From contig WELB01000010.1 of assembly GCA_009602725.1 (NCBI GenBank), forward strand, positions 663,243 to 727,242: a stretch of 64,000 bases of DNA, read 5' to 3'. The stretch's first letter is position 1; each line of letters begins with the position of its first letter. Both the position numbers and the translations under genes were made by a program. Shown piece by piece: positions 34,386-46,365 of this stretch. The notes under the pieces were generated by a model, which saw only the letters and a list, made by a program, of their open reading frames with translations, searched no databases and was not told the DNA's origin. This DNA comes from Spirogloea muscicola (Eukaryota > Streptophyta > Zygnematophyceae > Spirogloeales > Spirogloeaceae).

Positions 34386-37054
34386 TTACCTCCGATATGG
34401 GCTGTTCTGTGGACTGGTCTGAGGCTCGACTGCTGGTAGCGTGGGCTGACTATAAGCCCTCTTTGCGTCCATCTCAAGATCAGGTTTCTCCAACGCGTTC
34501 AACGGTGTGGCGGGTACGACTCGCCTCCAGAACCAATGAGCACGCCAGACGTCAGCCATATCCTCAATAGGAACACCCTTGGTCTCAGGTAGGAAAAAGT
34601 AGACAATGATAGTCATGATGACCACCCAGCCAGCGAAGAAGAGGAATATTCCAAATCTGTTTTACAGGAAAATATGGTGGTCAACTTGGAAACTGGAGTA
34701 AGCATCTCACCTGGCACTCATCTAAGCATCTAAGTGGCAGCTAGAGGAAGACTCAAAAATTGCATAGGGTTGCAATATTATGTAGCAAAACTTCACTGCA
34801 ATTGAGGAGCAGCGCAGGGTGCTTACTGGAAGTTGCAGAGCATGGAGAGGAAGGCCTGTCCAATGGCGAAAGTGAAGAGGAAGTTCACAGAAACTGTGAT
34901 AGCCTGACCAGCCGACCTGGTCTCCAAAGGCTGGATCTCCGAAGGTACCAACCAACCAAGTGGACCCCAAGACCAGGCAAAGCCAGCAACATATATGCAG
35001 ATGAGAGCTACCACAATCCAAGCCCATGCCTTAGAAAGCGTCTTGTCCCCGTTGCCAAATTTGATAGCAAGTACCACTGCAATCACAACCTGCGAGAAGA
35101 TAGACAAGAGGAGTGAGTCTGACAGGACCATTACATAGACAATCTGCCAGGAAAGACGAGAATGATTTACATGGAGGCTACTATAAGAGGATATTCAGGA
35201 CAGGACTTGACCACAACATGCCAACAAATCAGACACTCACTGTGCACAAGTTAAGCAATCATACCTGCATGATCGTCATCTGAATGCCTCCTTCCAGGAA
35301 GAGCACCTTTCTCCCCCTCCGGTCGACAACATAAATGCCAACAAGCGTTGAGACCACATTAACTCCTCCAATGATGACCGCTGTATAAAGTGCTGCACTG
35401 GCACCAAATCCAATGGTCTTGAATAGAGGTGCAGCATAGAACATGATTGCGTTGATGCCCGTAAGTTGCTGGAAGGCTGGGATGAGGATAGCCCATGTGA
35501 GCTCTGGCCGATAGGCACGCTTGAGAATATTAGAGAATGGATTCCTGACTTCAGCAGCTCTGTTAGAGGCAAAGACTATGTTGTCATACTCCGCCTATAC
35601 AAAGCACAATTATGAGTCAGCCATAGTTGCAGTTAGGCCTCGTCAAAGAGCAATTTCCTTACCCTAGAGTCACAGGGAGGATCAATTAGCCAGGAGGATC
35701 AATTAGACAAGCCAAACGGTGCTCATGAATGGTGCCAGTCAATAAAACAAAGAATATACCTGTACGTTGTCTGTGCCCCGAATCTTCACCAACATTGCTC
35801 TGCCCTTCTCAAGCAGACCACGTTCAATCAAACTGCACGCAACAATGACATGCACGCATCGATGACACGGTCAGCTCCGATGACAGCTGACATAGTGCTG
35901 CTGGCTACCTCTCTGTTAGGGCTTCACCCCCTGGGAGTTGTTCAATGTAATGTGAAATTTCAGTACCTGTTAGGCGTTTCTGGCAGGACAAGTCCGCCAA
36001 AGGTGAGGATAGCTGCAGGAACACCAGCCAAAGCGAGCGAGAGACGCCAGCCCCATGGGGTGATGCGCTCTGTCCCATAGTTAATGAGCTGTGCACACAG
36101 AATGCCAATAGTGGTGGCCATCTGGAACATCATGTTAAGCCCTCCTCGGAGCTGCGCTGGCGCCATCTCAGAAAGGTAAAGTGGCACAGTCTGCAGATGG
36201 TCAACGAGCAGACTTTTTCAGATGATTTGCTTCGCGAGTGCCAACCATAGTGCAGTCGGTCTTCTCTAAACAAGGTAGCAGTAGCTACTGAAGGAACGTA
36301 TCAACCTCCTCTATAGCAGATATGTTGAAACCTAGTCGGGAACTCAGTCGACCTTGCTATTTCACTGACATTGCATTGACGTCAACGTGCAAAGTTATAC
36401 GGCTCACGATTGACAGCTGAAGTAGCTGACCTGATTGGCGAATCCAACACCAAAGCCGAGCATAACTCTTCCAATGACCAGCATCGGCAGGTCAGCGGCA
36501 CCTCCAGTCAGACCAGCTCCAAGTAGGAAGAACAAGCCTCCAATCAGCATACTCTTCACCCGTCCGAATCTGCTGGTAATAATGGATGCTCCGTACGTGC
36601 CAATCATACCAGCGATGAACAATGAGCTGGTAAATAGCTGGAGGAGCTGGTCATCAAATTTGCACCAAGCATTCTGGTGTGCTCTCTGCATCTTTCTGAG
36701 GACGTTCGGGAAAAACTTAGCCAAAAAGTCATCCATGGATGTCACTCCACCTTGCAACAACCAGGCAGCGATTGACTGTCAGGTACATACGCATGCAAGG
36801 CCGTGCAGCCACGACCAAGACATGGCACCCGACACTACTGTACTCAAAGAGCAGATGTGTATGCATCATACTCCCCAGGGAAACACTTCACGCCAGGCTC
36901 CCCCAACGAGTTTACCTGTGATTCCAATATCGTAACCAAAAAGCAGTCCTCCGCTGGCGGCCACAAAACATGCGAGCATGACGTAGCCCGTGAGCCGGCC
37001 ATCGAACTGTCTGACTGGTGCGCCTGCAGCTGGGACAAAGGCACCGCCCGCCAT
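34386..37054 (-). CDS. HUP1: HUP/STP-type hexose-proton symporter, 7 exons
   Basis: Plasma-membrane MFS sugar transporter that imports hexoses with protons. It follows Chlorella HUP1 motif by motif and has 539 residues against 534. Exons: 36916-37054, 36431-36750, 35967-36190, 35760-35832, 35265-35594, 34827-35089, 34386-34656. Visible: N-terminal [26 protein letters not shown] (TM1), a Cys in the first outer loop ([11 protein letters not shown]), [20 protein letters not shown], the inter-domain [25 protein letters not shown] (TM7), [29 protein letters not shown] (TM10), FLFFAGW (TM12), and the sugar-porter signature [10 protein letters not shown]. Twelve membrane segments are expected and visible. 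The start is the only Met before the conserved MAGG. Its presence suggests the alga can take up sugars; glucose specificity is inferred. Chlorella HUP genes are glucose-inducible, but no such control is visible here. Confidence 0.94.
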
Positions 37055-39400
37055 GGCTGACGTCGAGCTTCGTGCAGCTGCCGAGAGGCGACTGCCGAGC
37101 GCTAGTATCCAGCTGCGAGAGCGCGGGCCAGCGCTTGTGGAGGTGCGCTGGAGACAGGGCGCCGGGGGGCTTGCAGCAGGGGGCAAGGAGGTAGCTGCAG
37201 GCGGCCGGGTGGCTGCACTGGTCCGGTCGAGCGGGGGGAAAGTGAGGCCAGGGGAGTACGCCGCGTGTATGTATGCAGAGACCGGTAGAGGGTGAGGGTG
37301 CGGGAAGTGGCAGGACAAGCGGGCGGCGGCGGCGGGCCGTGGCAGCTGGGCCGCGGCGGTTGGCTTGCGGCGGCAGCGGCAGAAGGGTGGGATTGTGACG
37401 TGCCCCCCCCCCCCTTCCGGGCGGCGCGGCTGACTAGGCTTGGGCGCCGCGGCCCATGTGTCACTTGCGGTTAGCTTTGACCTGAACGGAATGAATGCTG
37501 GGAATGGCCACCCTTTTCAGTTCCATGGGACTCATGCGCACTGCGCGCCTGATCTCCGTACGAGCCGATCCCAGCCGCGGCCGCTCGAGCTTGGGAGCCC
37601 GGGGGGTCGGCACCTTTACACTGCCCGTGAGGCCCGCCCAGCGCGTCGCCCTTGACGGGCGCGTGGCAGTCAAAGAAACAATCACGAGGCTACAAGTGAC
37701 ATCTATCACGTGCGGACCTGGATCACTGGCGGCGGCCGCTTCCGGACGTGACGGCAGCGCCACCCACCGGGCCAGGCCATGTGGAGGCGGCGCCGGGGTG
37801 CCTTGGCAGTGGCCGCCTAATCGCCGGCCTGGGTGGGGGGTTTGAGGGTTGGAGAGTGCCGCTGTGGTGAACGCCGTGATGAACAGGCTACCCCCATCAC
37901 AACACCAAAGGTGGGGACGTCCTGGCCATCTGGAACCCGGGCTTCCCTCGCCAGCAACACGCGTCGACTGCCGAACCTCGGGGCGAGGCCGGCTACGGTG
38001 GAGGCGTTTCGGTGTTGAAGCCAATCAGTGTGTACCACGCTAGGCCGCCCGCCCGCCCGGTCTCGTGGGCCCCGACGTCGCGGCACGCTGACGCCCTCGA
38101 GCAAGGACCTCGGCGATCTGCCCCGCCGCCGCCCCTACTCCACAGCGCGGCCGCTACCCGTGCGAGTCAAGGCCCGCCTATCCTTTCCAGAGTACGGACT
38201 CCATCCATATCTCGCTCACTAGAAGCCTTCCCCACGTCCAGCTTACCGCCGCCGCCACTGCCCAGCTGCCTTCGCCCCGCGAAGTAACAGAGAAGGCGCG
38301 CGTGGTGCGCGTCATCTGGGAGGGAGGCCAGATTACGGCAATACTCTATTCAGGCAAACTACTAGTGCAGAGTTGGGTCTACACAGAATAGCTCAAGGAT
38401 GGGGGGGGGGGGGGGGGGAAAAATAAGGGGTAAAAGTAAGCAAACAGCTTCACTTACGACGATTGGCTGAAAGAGGCCAGCCCAAAAAGAATGAATGAGG
38501 TCCGGAGAGTCCAAAGGCACGGTACGTGTGCAAAAGCACAGTTGACGCGGGGCGGAGGACGAGAAAAAGAAGCAGATCCTACTCCAAGGGGTGGCTGTGG
38601 ATAACCAGCCCCAGTAAAGAGCGACTGGCGCACAGGCTTGAAGAAAGCGTGTGTATTAAGAGATGAAGGGCCTGTGTCGCCAAGTACAAAGGCAAGCACA
38701 TTGACAAACACACCACACACACGCACACGCACTCGCACACACGCACAGGCGGAAGGAGAGGCCCCGGCCGCTCAAGGCGGCGCGGCGCCGCGCCGCCCCA
38801 TCCGTTGTTGACCGGCTCGCCCGACGGCCCCCACTCCTCACGTGCTCGAGCCGCGGGGCCCGGCGAGCCCGCCCAGCCTTCCCACCGCCCGCCGCCGCTT
38901 CTGGCACCCTCTGTACGCACATGGCTGTCCTTCAGAGCCGCTCTTCTAACGTCAGCAGCCGCATCCTTTCTTCTGGCGGCCCTCCGGCACCAAGAGCGCA
39001 CCTGGCTGGCCAGTACAGCCGCTAGATTACAGCCGCTAAATATCAGCAGCCGCAATTTTCTCCCTCTTCTAGGCGCCAGCCACGCCGTGCTTAGGCCCTT
39101 GTCCCACCCGGGCCGCCGCCCGTGCCCCGACCCCCTCCCCTTCGCCACAACCCCGCAAATCTACTTGGCGGGCATGTGTTGAGCCGGTGAGCTGGCCCGC
39201 TTGGCTGCCGCCTCCTTGCTTGTTGCCGTGGGCTACCTTGTCTGCAATTGCTCCTCCTTCACGCGCGCCTTCTTCTCCTCCTTGGAGCCCGTTGTCAGCT
39301 CGCCAAACAAGCTGCCCTGTTCAATAGCCTCAGTTGCCAAAGCCTATACTAGTGTTTAAACTCCAGCAACTAGCAAGCAATTTTTAAATGATCATATGAG
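37055..39400. repeat. Intergenic: repeats, low complexity, no gene recognised
   Basis: Family C words occur at about 37530-37560 and reversed at 38288-38315. A G run of about 18 bases lies at about 38401-38418. Family D occurs at about 38460-38510, an A-core fragment at about 38680-38700, a CACA/CGCACA tract at about 38705-38750, and family E pieces at about 38925-39080. Open frames in the GC-rich part (for example 38579-39148 minus) are compositional and carry no domain. Confidence 0.5.
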
Positions 39401-39406
39401 ATTCAT

Positions 39407-39475
39407 CCTTAGATGGCTCAGTGAGAGCAAAGTATTAAAAGTCCTTGTGTCAGTGATTCAAATTCACTTCTAGAC
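39407..39475 (+). pseudogene. Mitochondrial-type tRNA-Phe relic
   Basis: Plant-mitochondrial tRNA-Phe words are present in order: GGCTCAG/GAGCAAAG (D arm), TCCTTGTGTCAGTG (anticodon 3' stem and variable region) and TTCACTTCTAGAC (T arm and acceptor). The T stem pairs fully (AGTGA/TCACT), but the acceptor stem has two mismatches and the anticodon loop TTAAAAG reads AAA instead of GAA, so it is probably not functional. Confidence 0.6.
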
Positions 39476-39486
39476 AAGCGAGAACT

Positions 39487-39557
39487 AGGCCAATGATGGA
39501 ATCGAACTGTCATCTGTAGATTTGCAATCCAATACATTACCTTGGTGTTACTTAGTC
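39487..39557 (-). pseudogene. Mitochondrial-type tRNA-Cys relic (GCA anticodon)
   Basis: Read on the minus strand it starts GACTAAGTAACACC and continues AATGTATTGGATTGCAAAT, then GACAGTTCGATTCCATC, then ATTGGCCT, following plant mitochondrial tRNA-Cys nearly base for base over 71 nt. The GCA anticodon is kept. The acceptor (GACTAAG/ATTGGCC) and T stem carry mismatches, consistent with a decayed copy. Confidence 0.72.
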
Positions 39558-39820
39558 ATAAACATGAAAGAATAATGAGGTATATGGAGTATCCAACTTT
39601 GAGTGTACAAGGTTTGCGTGGAAGTGTCATGGAGTGCTGTATAAAAGGAAGAAACAGAGAAACGGCAAGGCAGATACGGGGCTCACGAACTCTGTGCGAA
39701 TCTTCATTTGCTGACTGTAATGAATTTGCACAGAATCACAGGCTAGCGGCAAGAAACATGCCAGCCTTTGGAGTGCTTTGCAGGGGAGACATGTCTAAGG
39801 GTTTCGGTTGCTGAGCTGGT

Positions 39821-40352
39821 GCTCCATGGAGTGCTTTCTCAATCTTTGGCATCGGGACTCAAGCTGAACACTAGACAGACCGCTTAGCCCCTGGCAATTA
39901 CCATGTACCCTTCAAATCACGCAGTATGCCATGCCACTAGAAGTAGAAGGAGCTCGCAGCGCACTGCCAAAGCAAATGCAGGGAGAGTTGCAGCCTGCAG
40001 ACCGCAGACATGTTAAAAGTATGTTGCTGGTACAGAAGCAACATGGCTGGTACACACGCACGTGTATGCAGTCAAGCTTGGATTTCCAGAATCAGCCATA
40101 GATTGATGTAGCTACTGTTGTCTACCTCTTGTATTGCAGTTACGCCCAGCTGATGCCTTGATGATTGACAGTTTTAGGACTATCCGCGATAAGTGTTGTT
40201 GTACTTTTTGGGCAGGCAATCGTGATGTTTAACCCTCATAATAAGACAAGGGGTCCACCGTAGACATCACAGACAAGTACCTGCCAAAGTTTCACAAATC
40301 CTGAGCAAATTGCACATTGTGCATGCATTACCGTTATGGACTTGCTATGGGG
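39821..40352. other. 3' flank of REV1, possible last exon hidden here
   Basis: No independent gene is seen. On the minus strand a frame at about 40275-40215 reads LWQVLVCDVYGGPLVLL before a stop, which resembles the final W...YG..L segment of the REV1 C-terminal domain. I could not connect it in phase to the preceding exon. Confidence 0.35.
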
Positions 40353-43300
40353 CTATTTGCAGTACGTCAGCATATCCAAGAATTTAAACGGGTGTAGATA
40401 AGACCAGCCATAGATACCAATATAACAGCAACATGACAGCAGCAAGCACCGATGTAGATCTACCACCTGCACGGGAAAACGCGCATGTTCCTCCACTTGA
40501 CTCCAGAACGGGTCCACATCGGCTAGCCTGTCTTGGATCACAAGTCAGGTGTCAGATCTATGCAAGGGAGAAGCAGACCTTGAGTGCTAACTCTTCAATG
40601 GACTCCAATTTGACTACCACAATCTTTGTGAAAATTGCTCTGTGGACGGGTTACCTGCGGAGTCTTCGCATGAGAAAGTAGATCTCCTCAAGATCTGACT
40701 CAACCTTCCCTTGTACGTACTGCAGCACAACCTGCTCTAACAAGGCCACAAGCTGCTCCTTGGGCTCAATCTTGCTCTGATGTTCTGCCAATGGCAAGCA
40801 GGCCAATGCCTGACTCAGGCTTTGACGACTGTCACGGGTGTAAGAGCTTAACAAAGCTTGCAGCTGGCTACCCTGCCCAAATAGCCATTCCTCTGATTTC
40901 AATAACTGCACCCACTCAGGAGGATCTCCGTTCCAAAGTCCTGTGGCTTGCTCATGGCATGCTGGAGTGTGATGAATATCTTGGTTTGCCTGAAGCTCTG
41001 ATCTTGTTTCTGGTGAGCCGTTTGCCTTTTGCAAGCTCATAACATTCACCCCTCTTTGACCTCGAGGAGAGTTCATCAGTGGACTATATTGTTGCTCAGC
41101 TGGCGACGAAGGTTGTGCAATTCGCACCTCCATAGGGAGTTGGTCAATCATGTGGTCATCATTCTTTCCATTTTCAGTGATGATAGTGCTGGCCTTGTTG
41201 ACAAGATTTTCTTGCAAGAGCATCGCACTTCCGTTCTGCTGGGCATTGTCTGTTTGAGGGTGGCCTGCTCCTGGGCTGAGAACCTTCTGGTCTTTTACAA
41301 CCTGCAAGAGCGTCTTCTGCCGCTTTGCAAGTGACACCGCGGTGCCAGCCCTTGTGCTCTTGCCTCTATGCCTGCACAAAGGCTGGTCATTACTGCATGC
41401 ACTGTGTAGATGTTGTTCATCAAAATCAGACGACTGTCCGGCAACATTACATCGTCTAACAGCAGCTAAACTTGCAGACTCTGAGAATTTGGTAGAGAAA
41501 ATACAAGACTGGTCCATAGTACTCACCTTTGCGCAGTCTCCCTATTTGGAGGGGAAACAGACCCTCTGCTACTATGCAGCCGAGGATAATTGTCCATATA
41601 TGCAAGCTCAAGCTCCCGACGAACAGGTAACGGCAAGGCATCCAATACTTCTTGATCCAGCTGCATTTGCAGCGCAACAAGGCATGGGTTCTGAGTAGAA
41701 TGGTCAGCGTAGCCCGTTTCATTGGATGAAAGACAAAGGTGACCAAGTATCTTAACATATCACAGGGAAGTGGAGCACCTGCGAAGCAGGAGGCAATGCT
41801 GATATCATGCCCTCATTGCCGATGATGTCAGGAATATCATGGACAGACTCGATTTTGTTGATGGAGTCGCCCTTGGTAGCTCCACTGCCTGGCGAAGGAG
41901 AAGTGATAGGCACACCGATAGTGTGCACTGCAGGACTAGCGTCTGGCAAAGATGGGTATATTGCTTTCAGCTCCAACAGGATGTCACTTGGCAAGTCCAT
42001 GATGACAGACTGGTCCAGCTGGGAAGCCCTTGGTGGAAGCTCAAGAGCTCTTGGTGCAATCTCCACTGAACTTGGAGGAGTACAAGAGACTGTCGGATCA
42101 TTAGGCGTTTCTAGAGGCCCAGGTGTGGATCTTGTGATGCCAACTTGCTGCACAGCTTGCCCCGTCAAAGATATAATATTGGAGTCCAACAATGTCGCAG
42201 ACTTGGCAAGCTGCCGAGCTGCTTTTGCAGTCTCGTCCCCCTCAGCTAGAGGGTGGGGGACTGATGAGGGGGGGAAGTCATGGGGGTATTCAGCAACTTC
42301 CCCTCCCTCTATCGAAGGGGGAATGAAAGCGTGCATGGAATGATCTGCAAGTGACCACACAGCCAGAAGTGAATCATTACACCATACTGATACCTACTTT
42401 TCTACATTGTGGCAGCAGTCTTGCCATGTCCTCAAGACCTCAGAGGCAGGTTGTTTAGCTAAGGGTCTGTGAAATCGTTACCGGTAAGATGAGCAGACCC
42501 AGCTGATGGCAAATGCTCCAGCCGCGTGACCTGCAAGCCCATACCCCTCACCTCCAGCGGATCCAGCCGGAGAGAATCCCAGAGCTGCTTGGCAACCCGC
42601 TGAACGACCAGCGGAGAACTAGTTGAAGTTCCAAGTGTTGCAGAACGACTCATATTGTCACACCATCCGCAACCCATAAACTTGGAAGGCTCCTGTGCGC
42701 CTGGCTTCCTCTTCTTTGCCTGAGCACAGAGCATGTGAGTTAACAGTGTCGCACTTGCCAAGATATTGCAGAGATCAACTAGAACTTTGTGAGCCCATAT
42801 GGCACAAGGAGGTGCTCAAAATTGCCACTTGAGAACAATGACTGACCCACCTTGATTGTGAAGGTACGGCCTTTCATGGACGCCTCAGCAAGTCTTGCAC
42901 AGACCTCGCGGACAAGACCTTCCAGAAAGTTATGGCCATCCATCTCACTCTTGAAGCGGACACCCCAGTTGACTTCGGCCCCTATCGATTTCCTATCCTG
43001 CGCAGCTTGCACTGGCCTGTTGTCCTCTCCACGGGCAAAGCAAAACAACATGTCACCAGTCTTCATCCCAAATTCAGTTCTCAACCATTCCTGTCATAAG
43101 CGTGCAAAAGAAAGCAGCACACGTTATACTTGATGCGAGCACTATCCCAGGCAAGATGCTAGACTCAACCCTGTGCACACAAGTAAAATTCACAGAGGCA
43201 AGCATGCAATATGAGCCACAGTTTTTACAGTATGAGCTACAGTTCCTACCTTAGAACGAGCTCGAAGCTCAGAGCACGTATCTATCCCCTTTGCTCTAAG

Positions 43301-46300
43301 CTTTTCCTGCAGATTCCACCCAACACCATGCAGATCTGCGACCGCCAGGTTGCTCATGAATGCAGCAACCTGAGTGCATACCCACTTCCATGCTTAAGTC
43401 TTACATTTCACCACAACTGAGAGTTGAGTATGTCCAATAGATGCCAAACACAAGTCCAAATACAATTCGTGGCTGCATGCATATGCCTCCTGCATGACAT
43501 GTGCTGAATAGGTTGCCACCTCATCTTCTGGAAGATAGAACAACCCGTTCGGTTTGGCCCTGCGGGTGGCTAGACGAGCCAAGAGTGGGTTGCTTGCTAC
43601 GCCTGCACTTGCTGTGCAGCCCGTGTTTATAAATATCTCATGCCTAATCTTGTGAGCGATTGCCTCTGGATCTCCAAGTCCAGTGACGTCCAAGAAGGCC
43701 TCGTCGCAACTGAGAGCCTGAGCACGGAGGTGGCATCAATAAGGGATGACCACAGGTTTTGCTTCAAGTTTTCATCATCACTAACTACTGTTCAGTAACA
43801 TGAGGGTTCCACCTTATTCCTGACATCAATACCAGCCTCCGTGGTTGTGTGACACATGGGTTGCTTATTGATGCTTGCCTGTACAATGTCTGTGTAGCGG
43901 TGGAGTATCTCGTACAGTGTGTCTGCAACTTTCTGGTAGCCTTCGAAATCGTAAGGCACCACCACCAGCGAAGGGCACCTTCGCTTTGCCTCCCTCATGA
44001 ACATGCCAGCCGAGATGCCAAACGTCCTGGCTGCATAATTGGCTGATGAGATCTCTGCAGAGCCATTAGCATTGTCTGAGTGGCACACAGCCACGGGCTG
44101 ACTTGCTAGCTCTGGCCTGTGCCGAATGACAGCTGAGACAAAGAAGCAGTCCATGTCAATGTGAATAATTGCTGGAGGGCCCTCCTTCACTCGTATATTT
44201 GTTGACGGTGCATCGTCTGCTGCCAAAGCCCTGGAGTTCAAGTATCTATTACGCCAAGTCCCAATAAAATGTAGCCTGGAATATTTGTAGTAGTTCTGGA
44301 TGAAGTTTGGATCGTCCTGCGTGGATCTCGAGCGGGGAGCACGTGGCTGCACAAAGAGCCTGGAGCTTGCACTTGCATCGGAACTATTCTTTCCCTCCGC
44401 AGCAACATCATTGAAGACTGGCTCTCTTTCCCCCTCATTGTCCTCCACATTTAGCAAAGGACTTGCGGGTCTTATCCTCCCAGAACAATGATCCCTGTGG
44501 CCCTGTGGCCTCTGCTGGTCCAAGTCATCTTCTTCCTTGTGTTGCTCAGATGGTGGTTGTTGTCTGGAGTAAACAGGTGATTGCTCACTCGTCTGGGCTT
44601 GACTTTCCTTGCCAATGGGATGGTTGTCTGCATGTTGTGGACTGACATCATCATTTGATGGTTTGCTCTCAGGTGCATCTGTGAGGTGCCCGTTAACAAG
44701 CTCAGACTTTCTACCGGGAGATATATCTGCAAACCCTTTTCCCTGCGAACCCTCCTGTCCATCCCGAGCTTGAACAGACGCCGTACTCTCTTTAAGAAAG
44801 CCACTGAGATTTTGCTGACCAGGATGATCATATGCCAGCCTCTCCAGCTGGTAGTCACTGGCTGCACAGCAAAGCGAAATGGCGGCTGTAAGTAAAAGCA
44901 TTACTTAGTTGTGATGCCAGCATAGATTGTTGACAACAGCATTCAGGTTCTACTCACTGACACCTGCCCGTGCTTTCTGTAGATGTGATAAATATGATAA
45001 ATCGGTGCAGCTACTATTGTTGCAAGCTTACAGTGAATGTCAGTCGCACACACATACCACGTAGCAACCTCCCGGCCTTTATGGAATCAGTCACCCATCC
45101 AGGCTTGACAATTGGTGGCAATGACCACATCTTTCTGCAAAGCTAAAGCTGCAGTAAGGCAGTGCAACCCCTGCTACATCTTCAGACTCATTCTAATGCA
45201 CATCATGCACTGTCTTTGGTGCAAAAATTGGTGCTGATGCATGGCTTTCCTGAAGACTGTTGATTTAGTGTCCCAGCATAGCAAAGCAAAGCAAGCAATG
45301 CAGCAACTTGCACCTGTACTCTTTCAATTTGCCGTCTGGCAGATTAGCACAGACAATGTGAGTCACTCGTTCCCGGGAGTAGTAATTCTCGAAGAGGCCT
45401 CCATGGCACATCATCAGATGCCGCAACTCCTGCAAACAATGAAGGCAATTAAGCACCAGTTTCGCGATTATCCAACTATGCTCTTCTAGCTCAAATGTAG
45501 CTGACAATGGTCGACTTCAAGATTGGGACTGACTTATTTCCCACTGACCTGATGAGACGGCACTGTATACCCGTTCACCCAGATGGTAACACCTTGAAAG
45601 ATGTCAGTCTCTGCTGGTCGCCTTCATAAGAATCCACAACTGTAAAGTCAGCATTAGTGGAAAGTCACAGCTGCGCATAGCGACATGAAGCAGAAACGAC
45701 ACAAGCTGTGTGGAAGTCACTAACCTGAACAGGGTCTCGCCAGCCTGATTGTTCTTGTACTGCTCGCGCAATTTGCGGTTCTTTTCGTCCATGTACCTGC
45801 AGCTTGCCGTGACCACACATCAAAGAGGCACCTGCTCCCAAGGACAGGGCCGACACTGTCTGTCGACAGAGAGCATGACTTTGGTACTGTCATTCATCTG
45901 CCACAAAGCTTTGGTAGGACGAGAATTGCGCAGCAAGTGCAGCCGCCAGCATGATGAGCACGCAAGGCGTGTGAAACCAGCTTAAATTTGTCTTGAGAAT
46001 AAGCAAAGCCTGAAGCTATTATTGCTTTAGGTGCTGTGATACTTGCCGATGAGAAGGGCTTCTCGGGCAGGCCATAGCTGGTTTGAGAATCGTGACGCTC
46101 ACTTGCCCATGTCGCCGTTCCACGACGCATTCTCGCCCTTCTGCAGGCTCTCCCGCCGGCTGACACTCTCCTGGCGCTGCGGCGACCAAGGCGGCAGCGC
46201 CACAACGCCCAAGCCTCCGCTCTGCCTGGTGCCGGCGCCTCTACCTCGTCGTCGTTCGCCCGGACCCTCCCCAGCAGATGGTGTCGCTGACAGTCGCTTC

Positions 46301-46365
46301 GGAGGCGACGGCCCTGCAGCGACCTCATCACAGGCTGGGACCGCTCGCGAGTGCGGCGCCTCCAT
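40353..46365 (-). CDS. REV1: REV1 translesion DNA polymerase/deoxycytidyl transferase, 14 exons
   Basis: Y-family polymerase that inserts dCMP opposite lesions and scaffolds translesion synthesis. Exons: 46103-46365, 45725-45796, 45549-45621, 45314-45429, 45058-45134, 43879-44861, 43520-43717, 43250-43369, 42851-43090, 42482-42719, 41779-42344, 41527-41690, 40655-41470, 40353-40527; about 1366 residues. In order: YMDEKNRKLREQY; a BRCT domain (about 115-200: GVTIWVNGYTVPSHQELRHL, RVTHIVCANLPDGK, PPIVKPGWVTDSI); a linker; the palm core IIHIDMDCFFVSAV (metal Asp) and SCDEAFLDVTG (metal Asp/Glu); helix-hairpin LHGVGWNLQEKL; little finger CGWCDNMSRSATLG; two UBM motifs (LPSDILLELKAIYP and LDALPLPVRRELELAY); and the REV1 C-terminal helical domain (about 1230 onward, WLFGQGSQLQALL). 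Intron 6 uses a GC donor (CAG|GCAAGC). The last exon is uncertain: the frame runs to a stop at 40353, but another splice may replace its tail. Confidence 0.92.

Larger units (their letters stand above)
39401..39820. other. Probable nuclear insert of mitochondrial DNA (NUMT)
   Basis: The stretch is AT-richer than its flanks and holds two adjacent, opposed mitochondrial-type tRNA sequences (39407-39475 plus, 39487-39557 minus). Downstream, a plus frame (39542-39814) contains a word pattern GRNRETARQIRGSRTL that faintly recalls the C-terminal region of mitochondrial ribosomal protein S3; that part is speculative. Differences from the tRNA consensus are largely transitions, as expected for decaying organelle DNA in the nucleus. 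Confidence 0.6.
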
